Origin: Polaromonas glacialis
Lineage (GTDB): Bacteria > Pseudomonadota > Gammaproteobacteria > Burkholderiales > Burkholderiaceae_C
Assembly (NCBI RefSeq): GCF_000709345.1
Contig: NZ_KL448323.1
Coordinates: forward strand, 582,242 to 646,241
Reading direction: 5' to 3'
DNA: 64,000 bases
Below are positions 24,912-34,589 of this stretch, piece by piece (position 1 is the stretch's first letter; each line of letters begins with the position of its first letter). The notes below the pieces were generated by a model. It saw only the letters and a program-made list of their open reading frames with translations, was not told where the DNA came from and did not search any database. Made by a program: the position numbers and the translations under genes.

Positions 24912-25828
24912 AGCGGCGCATGAACACGATGCTTGATTCCTTCTGGCGGGCGGTGATGTACTGCCTGCATCCCCGCGTCATCGTCCTGTCGATCCTGCCC
25001 GTCGTCATCATGGGCGTGCTATCGCTGACGCTGGGCTACCTTTACTGGGAAAGCGCGCTGGTCGCGGTGCGCGCCAGCCTGGAAAGCTATGAACTGGTCA
25101 ATGCCATGGTCCACTGGCTCGACGGCATCGGGCTGGGCAGCCTGCGCCTGGTGCTGGCACCGGCGCTGGTGCTGTTCCTTGCCATTCCGGTGATCGTCGT
25201 CGTGACCCTGCTGCTGGTGGCGGTGTTCATGACGCCCAGCATGGTCGCGCTGGTGGCGAGCCGGCGGTTTCCGCAGCTGGAGCGGAAAAAGGGCGGCTCG
25301 ATGCTTGCCAGCATCGTCTGGTCGCTGGGCTCGACCCTGCTGGCCATCGTGGCGCTGGTGGCGACGGTTCCGCTCTGGCTGGTGCCGCCGCTGATCCTGA
25401 TCCTGCCGCCGCTGATCTGGGGCTGGCTGACCTACCGAGTCATGTCCTACGATGCCCTGGCCGACCATGCTAGTGGCGAGGAACGCGAGCAACTGTTCCG
25501 GGAAAACCGCCTGCCGCTGCTCGGCATCGGTGTGCTCAGCGGCTACCTTGGCGCGGCGCCCAGCCTGCTCTGGGCCTCGGGCGCCATGTTCATCGCCATG
25601 GCGCCGATCCTGGTGCCGCTGGCGATCTGGATCTATACGCTGGTGTTCGCCTTTTCATCGCTGTGGTTTGCCCATTACTGCCTGGCCGCGCTGGAGCAGC
25701 TTCGCAAGCGAAATAGTGCTTTTGCGCAGGCGCCATATGCACAAGCTGCTACAGAATTAATAGTTGACGAGTCACCGCCGCCTATGGCGCCCAGGTCGGC
25801 AGGCGGCTCGTCCGATTCATTGGCCTAA
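24908..25828 (+). CDS. EI24-like integral membrane protein
   Basis: A 306-residue protein with several long hydrophobic helices (VIVLSILPVVIMGVLSLTLG; LVLFLAIPVIVVVTLLLVAV; STLLAIVALVATVPLWLV) and the EI24/CysZ-like motif LPPLIWGWLTYRVMSYDALA with DHAS and ERE downstream. It may be a CysZ-type transporter, but no sulfate-pathway neighbour supports that. The C-terminal tail (NSAFAQAPYAQAATELIVD) comes from a dispersed repeat. It overlaps the desaturase stop (ATGA). Confidence 0.75.
   Translation: MKRRMNTMLDSFWRAVMYCLHPRVIVLSILPVVIMGVLSLTLGYLYWESALVAVRASLESYELVNAMVHWLDGIGLGSLRLVLAPALVLFLAIPVIVVVTLLLVAVFMTPSMVALVASRRFPQLERKKGGSMLASIVWSLGSTLLAIVALVATVPLWLVPPLILILPPLIWGWLTYRVMSYDALADHASGEEREQLFRENRLPLLGIGVLSGYLGAAPSLLWASGAMFIAMAPILVPLAIWIYTLVFAFSSLWFAHYCLAALEQLRKRNSAFAQAPYAQAATELIVDESPPPMAPRSAGGSSDSLA
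25711..25763 (-). repeat. TAGCT-type dispersed repeat forming the C-terminal tail of the EI24-like gene
   Basis: Read on the + strand it contains AAATAGTGCTTTTGCGCAGG, then GCACAAGCTGCTA and AATTAATAG, in the same order as the intergenic copy at 53218-53281. The gene frame passes through it and ends 65 bp later. Confidence 0.65.
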
Positions 25829-25845
25829 CTTCAGGACTTTTTCGC

Positions 25846-26820
25846 ATGACCCCTCAATTCGGACTCATCATCATTGGCGATGAAATCCTTTCAGGCAAGC
25901 GCACCGACAAGCACCTGCCCAAAATCATCGAACTGCTGGCAGCCAGGGGCCTGTCGCTGGCCTATGCCGAATATGTCGGCGACGACCCGGAGCGCATCAC
26001 CGCCACGCTGGCGCGCGCCTTTGCAGCCGCGCGTGCCTCGGGCGATGTGGTGTTCAGCACCGGCGGCATCGGCGCCACGCCGGACGACCACACGCGCCAG
26101 TGCGCGGCCAAAGCCCTTGGCGTTGAGCTGGCGCTGCACCCCGAAGCCAAACGGCTGATCGAGGAACGCATACGCGACACGGCCAAAGAGCAGGGCGCCG
26201 CCTACGAGCCCGACCGCCTTGACAACCTGCACCGCCTGAACATGGGCGTGTTTCCGGTGGGCGCGCAAATCATTCCCAACCCGTACAACAAGATTCCGGG
26301 CTTCAGCTGCTTTGTCGAGCGTGAGTACCACGAAGTGCTTGCTACAAGTGCCGCAGTCCTGCCGGGTGAGCGCTCCACTCTGCCAAAGCAGGGGCCGCGG
26401 GACTGGCTTTGCCAGACCGCAGGCGCAGCGGCCCCCTCGGGGGGCAGGGAGCTACACGAAGTGAGCGACCGTGGGGGCATCCACTTCTTGCCGGGTTTTC
26501 CAGTCATGGCCTGGCCCATGGTCGAGTGGGTGCTGGACAACCGCTATGCCCACTTGCACAGCACCTCGGGCGCTGTCGAAAAATCGGTCATCGTGATGGG
26601 ATCGATGGAAGCCACGCTGACGCCCTTGATGCTGGCGATTGAAGCCGAGCATGCCGGCGTGAAGGTGTTCAGCCTGCCCAGCGTCGACCATCCGCAATAT
26701 GGCCGGCATATTGAACTTGGTGTCAAAGGGCCGGCGGAGGCCATCAACCGGGCTTATCCCGCTTTGCTGGCAGGCTTGCACCAATTCAATCTTCAGCTTG
26801 GCCCTGAATTGGTGCGCTAA
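25846..26820 (+). CDS. CinA/MoaB-like molybdopterin-binding-domain protein with in-frame repeat insertion
   Basis: A 324-residue protein. The N-terminus is a MoCF-biosynthesis domain: GLIIIGDEILSGKRTDKHLP, VVFSTGGIGATPDDHTRQCA. The conserved PNPYNKIPGFSC near residue 150 should run directly into HFLPGFPVMAWPMVEWVLD. Instead about 50 residues intervene, including QGPRDWLCQTAGAAAPSGG and RELHEVSDRGG, encoded by a GC-rich dispersed element and its flank. The rest of the C-terminal domain is normal. The family is annotated as competence/damage-inducible or nicotinamide-mononucleotide deamidase-like; the true substrate is unknown. Confidence 0.85.
   Translation: MTPQFGLIIIGDEILSGKRTDKHLPKIIELLAARGLSLAYAEYVGDDPERITATLARAFAAARASGDVVFSTGGIGATPDDHTRQCAAKALGVELALHPEAKRLIEERIRDTAKEQGAAYEPDRLDNLHRLNMGVFPVGAQIIPNPYNKIPGFSCFVEREYHEVLATSAAVLPGERSTLPKQGPRDWLCQTAGAAAPSGGRELHEVSDRGGIHFLPGFPVMAWPMVEWVLDNRYAHLHSTSGAVEKSVIVMGSMEATLTPLMLAIEAEHAGVKVFSLPSVDHPQYGRHIELGVKGPAEAINRAYPALLAGLHQFNLQLGPELVR
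26382..26478 (+). repeat. GC-rich dispersed element, copy C (in frame in the CinA-like gene)
   Basis: A 97-bp copy: GCCAAAGCAGGGGCCGCGGG, CTGGCTTTGCCAGACC (a short hairpin), GCAGGCGCAGCGGCCCCC, a TCGGGGGGCAG palindrome arm and CTACACGAAGTGAGCGACCG to TGGGGGC. Ends GCC...GGC and the central C/G runs are self-complementary. Confidence 0.9.
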
Positions 26821-26849
26821 CAATAAAGTTGCCAAATTAAGCGAATATC

Positions 26850-26866
26850 TGCACCTTAATAGTGCA
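26850..26866 (+). promoter_or_regulatory. NtrC-binding site upstream of glnA
   Basis: TGCACCTTAATAGTGCA has TGCACC and AGTGCA half-sites with 5 bp between them. It is a near-perfect match to the NtrC palindrome (TGCACC-N5-GGTGCA). It lies about 115 bp upstream of a sigma-54-type promoter, the normal distance for an NtrC enhancer. Confidence 0.75.
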
Positions 26867-26979
26867 TTTCTGGGTTAATTTTCAAAACTGCTGTTTCAAA
26901 ACAAGTCAATCGCCATTCCGTAGCGACAATAGCGGCGGCACAATGACGGGTTTGGCCAAAACCCCGGTGTTCCCGGCTT

Positions 26980-26995
26980 TGGCACAAAAAGTGCA
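26980..26995 (+). promoter_or_regulatory. Sigma-54 promoter of glnA
   Basis: TGGCACAAAAAGTGCA provides the -24 GG and -12 GC dinucleotides exactly 10 bp apart, as sigma-54 promoters require. The -12 element is GTGC in place of TTGC. It lies about 57 bp upstream of the glnA start and downstream of the NtrC site. Confidence 0.65.
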
Positions 26996-27051
26996 TTCAA
27001 CAAAAACTGAGCCGAATTTTTAAACCACCATCCAGTACAGGAGATTCTTGA

Positions 27052-28467
27052 ATGGCAAAGACCGTCGCAGACGTCATGAACATGGTCAAGGAAAACGAAG
27101 TCAAGTTCGTTGACTTCCGTTTTACCGACACCCGGGGCAAACAGCACCACACCACGGTGCCCGTGTCTCATTTTGATGAAAACAAATTCACCGACGGCCA
27201 TGCATTCGACGGTTCGTCCATCGCCGGCTGGAAGGGCATCGAAGCCTCGGACATGCAGCTGATCCCTGATCCGGCCACGGCCAACATCGATCCGTTCTTT
27301 GAGGAAACGACGCTGATCATGACCTGCGACGTGATCGAGCCAACCGACGGCAAGGCCTACGAGCGCGACCCCCGCTCCATTGCCAAGCGCGCCGAAGCCT
27401 ACCTCAAGTCCACCGGCCTGGGCGACACCGCCTATTTCGGACCAGAGCCAGAATTCTTCATCTTCGACGGCGTGCGCTGGAGCACCGAGCCGGGCCACAC
27501 CTTCTACGAAATCGAAGAGTACGAAGCGCCGTGGAACACCGGCACCAAGCTCGAAGGCGGCAACCGCGGCCACCGTCCGACTGTCAAGGGCGGCTACTTT
27601 CCCGTGCCTCCGGTGGACAGCACGCAGGATATGCGCGCTGAAATGTCGCTGATCCTCGAATCGCTGGGCATCCCGGTCGAAGTGTTCCACCACGAAGTGG
27701 CGGGCGCTGGCCAGAATGAAATCGGCACGCGTTTCTCGACCTTGGTCGAGCGCGCTGACTGGACCATCCTGCAAAAGTACGTGGTTCACAACGTGGCCAA
27801 CGCCTACGGCAAGACCGCGACCTTCATGCCCAAGCCTTATGCGGGCGACAACGGCTCGGGTATGCATGTGCACCAGTCGGTGTGGAAAGACGGCAAGAAC
27901 CTGTTTGCCGGCGACGGCTATGCCGGCCTGAGCGATTTTGCGCTGCACTACATCGGCGGCATCATCAAGCACGCCCGTGCCCTGAACGCCATCACCAACC
28001 CCGGCACCAACAGCTACCGCCGCCTGGTCCCGCATTTCGAGGCCCCGGTCAAGCTGGCTTATTCGGCCAAGAACCGCTCGGCATCGATCCGCATTCCCTA
28101 CGTGGCCAACCCCAAGGGCCGCCGCGTCGAAGCGCGCTTCCCTGATCCGCTGATGAACCCTTACCTGGGTTTTGCGGCCCTGTTGATGGCCGGCATGGAC
28201 GGCGTGGAAAACAAGATCCACCCCGGCGAAGCCGCCACCAAGGACCTGTACCATCTGCCGCCCGAAGAAGACAAGCTGGTCCCCACCGTCTGCCACAGCC
28301 TGGACCAGGCATTGGAAGAACTGGACAAGGACCGCGCCTTCCTCACCAAGGGCGGCGTGTTCACCGACAGCATGCTCGATGCCTACATCGAACTGAAGAT
28401 GGGCGAAGTCAACCGCACCCGCGTTGAAGTCTCGCCGGTCGAATACGACATGTACTACTCGCTGTAA
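27052..28467 (+). CDS. glnA: Glutamine synthetase type I
   Basis: A 471-residue enzyme that makes glutamine from glutamate, ammonia and ATP as a cytoplasmic dodecamer. Key motifs are [29 protein letters not shown] (metal site), GEN-type loop [31 protein letters not shown] and [10 protein letters not shown]. The adenylylation tyrosine is in DLYHLPPEE near residue 400, so it should be regulated by GlnE. It has AGGAG before the ATG. NtrC/sigma-54 sites lie upstream and the ntrB/ntrC pair follows. Confidence 0.97.
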   Translation: MAKTVADVMNMVKENEVKFVDFRFTDTRGKQHHTTVPVSHFDENKFTDGHAFDGSSIAGWKGIEASDMQLIPDPATANIDPFFEETTLIMTCDVIEPTDGKAYERDPRSIAKRAEAYLKSTGLGDTAYFGPEPEFFIFDGVRWSTEPGHTFYEIEEYEAPWNTGTKLEGGNRGHRPTVKGGYFPVPPVDSTQDMRAEMSLILESLGIPVEVFHHEVAGAGQNEIGTRFSTLVERADWTILQKYVVHNVANAYGKTATFMPKPYAGDNGSGMHVHQSVWKDGKNLFAGDGYAGLSDFALHYIGGIIKHARALNAITNPGTNSYRRLVPHFEAPVKLAYSAKNRSASIRIPYVANPKGRRVEARFPDPLMNPYLGFAALLMAGMDGVENKIHPGEAATKDLYHLPPEEDKLVPTVCHSLDQALEELDKDRAFLTKGGVFTDSMLDAYIELKMGEVNRTRVEVSPVEYDMYYSL

Positions 28468-28509
28468 TCAGCGTCAGTCCACCCGCTTCGCTAAAGCGGG
28501 CGGCTCAAC

Positions 28510-28540
28510 AAAAAGGATGGCTTGTGCCATCCTTTTTTTA
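28510..28540 (+). terminator. Rho-independent terminator of glnA
   Basis: AAAAGGATGGC and GCCATCCTTTT form a perfect stem around a TTGT loop, followed by a T-run. It lies about 40 bp after the glnA stop. A smaller GC hairpin (CCCGCTT...AAGCGGG) precedes it at about 28480-28500. Confidence 0.9.
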
Positions 28541-28664
28541 TGGCGCCACGGGGTTGATGCCCGGATGATTTCGTATTTTTGACGCTTTGCAGCATACTCA
28601 TGGGCGAATTCCGTATCCACCCTGCACTTACCGGCAAGCGCTTCCAGGCGCTGTAATCCTCCCC

Positions 28665-29177
28665 ATGAAAATTCTCTGCTCCCTGTCTGTTTTTTCCATG
28701 CTGCTGATCAGTGCCGGCCAGAGCGCCTGGGCGCAACAGATTTACCGCTGTGCCGGCGTCGGAGGCGCAGCGCCTGAATACATCAACAACGTCAAGGATG
28801 CGCAGACGCGCAACTGCAAGGCGGTTTCCGGTGGCAATGTCACGGTGGTGCAGGGCACGCCCATCCCGAAGGCGCCGGCGCGCGTGGCTACCAGCCCGGC
28901 GGCCGGCACTTCGCGCGCCGACAGCAGCCCCGACCAGCGGGCGCGCGACAGCGATTCGCGCATCATCCTGGAGTCGGAGCTGCGCAAGTCCGAAGCCCGG
29001 CTGGCCGAACTGCAAAAGGAATACAACAACGGCGAGCCCGAGAAGCAAGGCATCGAGGGGCGCAACTACCAGCGCTACCTCGACCGCGTCAGCGACCTGA
29101 AAGACAGCATTGCGCGCAGCCAGAGCGACATTGCCGGCCTGAAGCGCGAAATTTCCCGACTGCCAGCGGCAAATTAA
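28665..29177 (+). CDS. Exported DUF4124-like protein
   Basis: A 170-residue protein with a signal peptide (SVFSMLLISAGQSAWAQ). A DUF4124-type start follows: QIYRCAGVGGAAPEYINNVK with two cysteines that could pair. The C-terminal half is a coiled coil (LESELRKSEARLAELQKEYN, LKDSIARSQSDIAGLKREIS). Proteins of this type commonly lie between glnA and ntrB in Burkholderiales. The function is unknown. Confidence 0.75.
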   Translation: MKILCSLSVFSMLLISAGQSAWAQQIYRCAGVGGAAPEYINNVKDAQTRNCKAVSGGNVTVVQGTPIPKAPARVATSPAAGTSRADSSPDQRARDSDSRIILESELRKSEARLAELQKEYNNGEPEKQGIEGRNYQRYLDRVSDLKDSIARSQSDIAGLKREISRLPAAN

Positions 29178-29199
29178 GCCCGATTGACCCCGCTTCTGG

Positions 29200-30312
29200 A
29201 TGAAAATGGGGCGCTTGAAAAAGCCATCCATCCCCACCTTCCTGTCTTCCTTCCCGGCTTCGGGAACCATCCGCTTCCAGGCCTTTGACCTGCTGGCCAC
29301 CCTGATTGCGGTGGTCCGCACCAATGGCTGCGTGGTGTTTGCCAACGCGGCACTTGAAGACGCCCTCGGCACCTCGCGCCGGACCATCGAGGGCTCGCAA
29401 CTGCCCGAATGCTTCACCGAGCCGCACATCCTCAAGCATGCGCTGGAAGGCGCGGGCAGCAACGAGTTTGCCGCCCTGCGCTACGACGCCTGGCTGCGCC
29501 GCCTGAACCATGAGCCGATGCCGGTGCATGTCGTGGTGGCGCAGACCGACACGCCCGGCGAGGCCATCGTGGAAATGCTGCCGCTGGAGCAGCAGGCCAA
29601 GCAGGACCGCGAGGAACGCCTGATCGACCAGGCGCAGGCCAACAAGGAACTGATCCGCAACCTGGCGCACGAGATCAAGAATCCGCTGGGCGGCATTCGC
29701 GGCGCGGCGCAACTGCTGCAGATGGAAATCGGCAGGGAGCTGACCGAATACACCCAGGTCATCATTCACGAGGCCGACCGCCTGCAGACGCTGGTGGACC
29801 GCCTGCTGGCGCCGCACCGCAGGCCGCACCTGGTGGGCGACGTGAACATCCACGAGGTCTGCGAGCGGGTGCGCTCGCTCATTCTGGCCGAGTTTCCCAA
29901 GGGCTTGCGGGTGGTGCGCGACTACGACACGTCGATTCCCGAGTTTCGCGGCGACCGCGAGCAGCTGATCCAGGCGGTCATCAACATTGCCCACAACGCC
30001 GCCCAGGAACTGGCCGAACGCATCGCGGCGGGCAACGCAAAAATCACTTTCCGCACGCGCATTGCCCGACAGGTAACTTTTGGAAAGAAGCGCTATCGGC
30101 TGGCACTGGAATTGCATGTCATTGACAATGGGCCGGGTGTTCCGGACTCCATCAAGGACCGTATTTTCTATCCCCTGGTTTCAGGGCGCGAAGGCGGTTC
30201 GGGGCTGGGGCTGACACTGGCGCAAACCTTTGTCCAGCAACACCACGGCTTGATTGAGTGCGAAAGCCGGCCCGGCCATACAGACTTCAAGCTGCTGATA
30301 CCGCTGCCCTGA
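29200..30312 (+). CDS. glnL: Nitrogen regulation sensor kinase NtrB
   Basis: A 370-residue soluble kinase. A PAS domain (residues about 25-125) precedes the phospho-acceptor box LAHEIKNPLGGIRGAAQLL (His near 156). The ATPase domain has NIAHNAAQEL, HVIDNGPGVPDSIKDR, and SGLGLTLAQTFVQQHHG. With GlnB it controls phosphorylation of NtrC according to nitrogen status. It lies 23 bp after the upstream gene and 57 bp before glnG. Confidence 0.93.
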   Translation: MKMGRLKKPSIPTFLSSFPASGTIRFQAFDLLATLIAVVRTNGCVVFANAALEDALGTSRRTIEGSQLPECFTEPHILKHALEGAGSNEFAALRYDAWLRRLNHEPMPVHVVVAQTDTPGEAIVEMLPLEQQAKQDREERLIDQAQANKELIRNLAHEIKNPLGGIRGAAQLLQMEIGRELTEYTQVIIHEADRLQTLVDRLLAPHRRPHLVGDVNIHEVCERVRSLILAEFPKGLRVVRDYDTSIPEFRGDREQLIQAVINIAHNAAQELAERIAAGNAKITFRTRIARQVTFGKKRYRLALELHVIDNGPGVPDSIKDRIFYPLVSGREGGSGLGLTLAQTFVQQHHGLIECESRPGHTDFKLLIPLP

Positions 30313-30369
30313 AGTCTGCTGTCTTTCATTTCAAAGATAACCACGCTCCAAGCAAAGGGACAACAAAGC

Positions 30370-31917
30370 ATGAAACCGATCTGGATTGTTGACGATGACC
30401 AGTCCATCCGGTTTGTTCTGGAAAAAGCGCTGCTGCGCGAAGGCCTGCCCACCCGCAGCTTTACCAATCCGCGCGAAGTGCTGGCGGCGCTCGACGTGGC
30501 CACCGAAGGCGACGGCCCGCAAATCCTGGTCAGCGACATCCGCATGCCCGGCGGCTCGGGCCTGGACCTTCTTGAAAAGGTCAAGGCCAAGCTGCCCGGC
30601 CTGCCGGTCATCATCATGACGGCATTTTCCGACCTGGACAGCGCCGTGTCGGCCTTCCAGGGCGGGGCGTTCGAATACCTGCCCAAGCCGTTTGATTTGC
30701 ACAAGGCGGTCGAGCTGATCCGCCGCGCCGTCGAGGAAAGCCAGCGCGAGGAAGTCGCCGAGGAGCGCATGACCAACGCGCCGGAGATGCTGGGCCAGGC
30801 GCCGGCGATGCAGGACGTGTTCCGCGCCATCGGCCGTCTGAGCCAGAGCATGGTCACGGTGATGATCACCGGCGAATCGGGCTCGGGCAAGGAACTGGTG
30901 GCGCGCGCGCTGCACAAGCATTCGCCGCGCGCCAACGGGCCGTTCATCGCCATCAACACCGCCGCCATCCCCAAGGATTTGCTGGAAAGCGAGCTGTTCG
31001 GCCACGAGCGCGGCGCCTTCACCGGCGCGCAGACGCTGCGGCGCGGCCGCTTCGAGCAGGCCGACGGCGGCACGCTGTTCCTCGACGAAATCGGCGACAT
31101 GCCGTTCGATCTGCAAACCCGGCTGCTGCGCGTGCTCAGCGACGGCCATTTTTACCGCGTCGGCGGCCACAATGCCGTCAAGGCCAATGTGCGGGTGATT
31201 GCCGCCACCCACCAGGACCTGGAGCAGCGCGTCAAGGAAGGCAGCTTCCGCGAAGACCTGTTTCACCGCCTTAACGTGATCCGCCTGCGGCTGCCGGCGC
31301 TGCGCGAGCGGCGCGAGGATGTGTTCATGCTGACGCGCCACTTCCTGCAGCAAAGCGCCAAGCAGCTCGGCGTCGAGCCCAAGCGGATATCGGAAGCGGC
31401 GCTTCAGCAGCTGAGCCTGTTCGCTTTTCCCGGCAACGTGCGCCAGCTGGAGAACATCTGCCACTGGCTGACCGTCATGGCGCCGGCCCAGGTGATCGAG
31501 CCCAAGGACCTGCCGCCCGAAGTCCTCGGCTCGACGCCCGAGTGGAAACCCGGCGCGTCGCCGGCCGAAAAAACCGACGTGCCCCGGCAGGAATGGACAG
31601 CCGATGCCGACAGGCCGGTCGCTGCCGTGTATCCGTCGGAGGCGCTTGCGCTTGCGTCAGCGCCAGCGGTGAGCGCGACAGGCGCCGAGAGTAGCGCACT
31701 GCCGTCGCCCTGGGAAAGCGGGCTGGAGGCCGAGGCGCTGGCCTTGCTGGTGTCGGGGCGCAGCGATGTCTGGGACGTGCTGACGCGCCGCTTCGAATCC
31801 CGCCTGATCATGACCGCGCTGGCCAACACGCACGGCCGGCGCATCGAGGCGGCGCACAAGCTGGGCATTGGCCGCAACACCATCACGCGCAAGATCCAGG
31901 AACTCAATCTTGAGTAA
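30370..31917 (+). CDS. glnG: Nitrogen regulation response regulator NtrC
   Basis: A 515-residue sigma-54 activator. The receiver has the phospho-acceptor Asp in [13 protein letters not shown] (near residue 56). The AAA+ domain has Walker [16 protein letters not shown] near 167, [16 protein letters not shown] (sigma-54 contact loop) near 207, and the R-finger region. A Fis-type helix-turn-helix ends the protein ([20 protein letters not shown]). A long low-complexity linker lies near residues 395-460. It should activate glnA through the site at 26850. The stop codon lies at the edge of a dispersed repeat. Confidence 0.95.
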   Translation: MKPIWIVDDDQSIRFVLEKALLREGLPTRSFTNPREVLAALDVATEGDGPQILVSDIRMPGGSGLDLLEKVKAKLPGLPVIIMTAFSDLDSAVSAFQGGAFEYLPKPFDLHKAVELIRRAVEESQREEVAEERMTNAPEMLGQAPAMQDVFRAIGRLSQSMVTVMITGESGSGKELVARALHKHSPRANGPFIAINTAAIPKDLLESELFGHERGAFTGAQTLRRGRFEQADGGTLFLDEIGDMPFDLQTRLLRVLSDGHFYRVGGHNAVKANVRVIAATHQDLEQRVKEGSFREDLFHRLNVIRLRLPALRERREDVFMLTRHFLQQSAKQLGVEPKRISEAALQQLSLFAFPGNVRQLENICHWLTVMAPAQVIEPKDLPPEVLGSTPEWKPGASPAEKTDVPRQEWTADADRPVAAVYPSEALALASAPAVSATGAESSALPSPWESGLEAEALALLVSGRSDVWDVLTRRFESRLIMTALANTHGRRIEAAHKLGIGRNTITRKIQELNLE

Positions 31918-31969
31918 ATAAGGGCGTTTGCGCATGCTGGACGTGCGCAAGCAGCTATCTTTTTTATAG
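31916..31969 (-). repeat. TAGCT-type dispersed repeat between glnG and xth
   Basis: Read on the + strand: AAATAAGGGCGTTTGCGCAT, GCTGGACGTGCGCAAGCAGC, TATC and TATAG. It separates two convergent genes. The xth stop codon (31964-31966) is within the repeat and the glnG stop overlaps its first bases. Confidence 0.8.
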
Positions 31970-32746
31970 TGAGTCGAGTTCCACCACGACCGGCACATGG
32001 TCGCTGGGCCTTTCGTTCTTGCGCGGCAGCTTGTCGATCACGCAACTGCGGACCAGCGGCTTGAGCGGCTCGCTGACCAGGATGTGGTCGATCCGCAGGC
32101 CCCGGTTGCGCCGGAAGGCCATCTCGCGGTAGTCCCACCAGGAATAGCTTTTTTCGGGCTGGTCGAACATGCGAAAAGCGTCCGTCAGGCCGAGCTTGAC
32201 CAGCGCCTGGAAATGCAGCCGCTCCTCGCTGGTGTGGTGGATGGTTTCGCGCAGGCCTTCGGGGTCGAAGCTGTCGCGGTCGTCGGCGGTGATGTTGAAG
32301 TCGCCCAGCAACACCAGGTTCGGATGCGCCGCCAGCTCGTCCCGAAGCCAGTTTCGCAGGCCTTCCAGCCACTTCATCTTGTAGTCGAACTTCTCGCTGC
32401 CCAGCGACTGGCCGTTGACGAAATAGCCGTTCACCACGCGCACATCGCCGCCGGGCATGTCCACCGTGGCGGCAATGACGCGCGACTGCTCGTCGGTGAA
32501 GCCAACGATGTTCTTCACAATGTGGCGTGCCGGCGTGCGGCTCAGGATGGCGACGCCGTTGTAGGTTTTCTGGCCGAACACGGCACTCTGGTAGCCGGCG
32601 GCCTCAAGTGCGGCCCGCGGAAACTTGTCGTCGCTGAGCTTGAGTTCCTGCAGGCACAGCACATCGACTGGATTGGCAGCAAGCCAGTCGAGCACCTGCG
32701 GCAGGCGAACGGTCAGGGAATTGATGTTCCAGGTGGCAATTTTCAT
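31964..32746 (-). CDS. xth: Exodeoxyribonuclease III
   Basis: A 260-residue Mg-dependent AP endonuclease / 3'-5' exonuclease. Family motifs are ATWNINSLTVRLPQVLDWL, CLQELKLSD (catalytic Glu), YNGVAILSR, LLGDFNITADD (Asp/Asn pair), SYSWWDYR, GLRIDHILVS and a final RPSDHVPVVVEL (catalytic His). It is convergent with glnG, separated only by a repeat. Confidence 0.95.
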   Translation of the reverse strand: MKIATWNINSLTVRLPQVLDWLAANPVDVLCLQELKLSDDKFPRAALEAAGYQSAVFGQKTYNGVAILSRTPARHIVKNIVGFTDEQSRVIAATVDMPGGDVRVVNGYFVNGQSLGSEKFDYKMKWLEGLRNWLRDELAAHPNLVLLGDFNITADDRDSFDPEGLRETIHHTSEERLHFQALVKLGLTDAFRMFDQPEKSYSWWDYREMAFRRNRGLRIDHILVSEPLKPLVRSCVIDKLPRKNERPSDHVPVVVELDSL

Positions 32747-33019
32747 CGGAATAGAAGCTTTGGTGAGGCGGTGAAGTGGGACAAGGTTTTGAACGAGGCG
32801 GCAAGTTTCGCATTATTCGCGCGGCTTTCGGCCGGGCAGGGACACATCGCCCAAGGGCGGGGAATCGTTTACACCTTGCTACGACCTGCGCCTGCGCAAG
32901 CCTTGCCAGCCGGCGCCCTGCTTGTTTACCATTTCATGACGCTGGGAGTTCGTTGTTTCCCCGCTGTGGCAAGCACCGCGCAGCGCGGACGGCCCGGTTG
33001 AAGTCCACAAGGTCTGCCC

Positions 33020-34576
33020 ATGAACATTGCCGCTGGTCCGACAGACGACGCTTGCGCTGCAATGCCCTGGCCGGCGCGTGGCTGCGACAGTCATCCGCAC
33101 GCATCCGGTCCACGCGCCGTGCTGCCCGGATATTTCAGTAACCGGGGCTGGCGGTGGCCGACTTTTGGCTGGGTCAGACGCGTCATCGCCGCTCTCCTGC
33201 TGGGGCTGGCCGCAGCCGCCGGCCATGGCGCGGCGGTGCTCGTGCTGGAAGTCCACGATGCCATCGGCCCGGCCAGCGCCGACTACCTGATTCGCGGCCT
33301 GTCCAGGGCCGGGGAGGCCAAGGCGCCGCTGGTGGTGATTTCGCTCGACACGCCGGGCGGGCTGGACACGTCGATGCGCCAGATCATCCAGGCGATGCTG
33401 TCGTCGCCAGTGCCGGTGGCGGTGTTCGTCAGCCCCGAAGGCGCGCGGGCCGCCAGCGCCGGCACCTACATCTTGTATGCGGCGCACATCGCCGCCATGG
33501 CGCCGGCGACCACGCTGGGCGCGGCAACGCCGGTGGCCATCGGCCTGCCGGGGTTCGGCAACCCGCCGGGCGAGCCGGCCAGGCCGCCCGCCAGCCGCAG
33601 CAGCGAAGCCAGGCCGGACGACGCCAAAAGCGGCGAGCCGAAAGCCGGCGCTCCTTCGCCGGCGCCAGCCGCCGACGCCATGACCGCCAAGCAGGTCAAC
33701 GATGCGGCGGCCTTCATTCGCGGCCTGGCGCAGCAGCGCGGGCGCAATGCCGAGTGGGCCGAACGCGCGGTGCGCGAAGCGGTCAGCCTGACGGCCAGCG
33801 AGGCGCTGCGCGAGAAAGTGATCGACGTGGTTGCACAGGGCGTGCCCGACCTGCTGGCGCAGATCGACGGCCGCACGGTGCGTGTGCAGGGCGCCGAGGT
33901 GAAACTGGCCACGCGCGGCCTGGGCTTCGAGACCGTCCTGCCCGACTGGCGGCAACGCTTGCTGGCGGTGATTGCCAACCCGAGCTTCGCGCTGATCCTG
34001 ATGATGATCGGCCTCTACGGGCTGATTTTCGAGTTCATGTCGCCGGGTTTTGGCGTGCCGGGCGTGACCGGCGCCATCTGCCTGCTGCTCGGGCTGTTTG
34101 CGCTGCAGATGCTGCCGGTCAACTACGCCGGGCTGGGCCTGGTCCTGCTCGGCATGGCGCTGTTCGCCGCCGAGATGCTGACGCCGGCCTTCGGTGTGTT
34201 CGGCATCGGCGGCGCCGTGGCCTTCGTGGCCGGTGGCCTGCTGCTGTTCGACCGCGACATTCCCGGCGCCGGCGTGCCGCTGCCGCTGATCATTGGCCTG
34301 GCCGCCGCCTCGGCTGCATTTTTCCTGCTCGGCGGGCGCATGGCGCTGACGGCGCGGCGCCGCCCGGTGGTCAGCGGGCGCGAGGAAATGACCGGCGCGC
34401 CCGGAGAAGTGCTGGCCGTTGAAGCCGACGGCACCGCCTGGGCGCTGGTACACGGCGAGCGCTGGAAGGTCACCAGTTCCGACCCGCTGGCGCCAGGGCA
34501 GCGGGTGCGCGTGCTGGCGCTGCGCGGGTTGACGCTGGAAGTCGTCCTCGCCGATTCTCCCTTGACTCCACCATGA
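33020..34576 (+). CDS. NfeD-family membrane-bound ClpP-class serine protease
   Basis: A 518-residue protein. After a leader and one membrane segment ([20 protein letters not shown]), the ClpP-like domain shows [32 protein letters not shown] (Ser in the oxyanion turn) and [14 protein letters not shown] Pro/Ala-rich insert lies at about residues 185-220. Four C-terminal membrane helices and a soluble OB-fold domain follow (NfeD1b layout). It lies 13 bp before a slipin gene, its usual partner, implying a membrane-quality role. The first 55 residues look atypical, so the true start may be later (for example near 33170). Confidence 0.88.
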   Translation: MNIAAGPTDDACAAMPWPARGCDSHPHASGPRAVLPGYFSNRGWRWPTFGWVRRVIAALLLGLAAAAGHGAAVLVLEVHDAIGPASADYLIRGLSRAGEAKAPLVVISLDTPGGLDTSMRQIIQAMLSSPVPVAVFVSPEGARAASAGTYILYAAHIAAMAPATTLGAATPVAIGLPGFGNPPGEPARPPASRSSEARPDDAKSGEPKAGAPSPAPAADAMTAKQVNDAAAFIRGLAQQRGRNAEWAERAVREAVSLTASEALREKVIDVVAQGVPDLLAQIDGRTVRVQGAEVKLATRGLGFETVLPDWRQRLLAVIANPSFALILMMIGLYGLIFEFMSPGFGVPGVTGAICLLLGLFALQMLPVNYAGLGLVLLGMALFAAEMLTPAFGVFGIGGAVAFVAGGLLLFDRDIPGAGVPLPLIIGLAAASAAFFLLGGRMALTARRRPVVSGREEMTGAPGEVLAVEADGTAWALVHGERWKVTSSDPLAPGQRVRVLALRGLTLEVVLADSPLTPP

Positions 34577-34589
34577 AAGGATTCCGGCC

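Noticed and set aside
33154..34422. 422-codon + strand ORF inside the NfeD gene in another frame
   Set aside because: The overlapping frame has extreme Arg/Gly/Ala composition and no motif, whereas the NfeD frame has ClpP-like and membrane segments.
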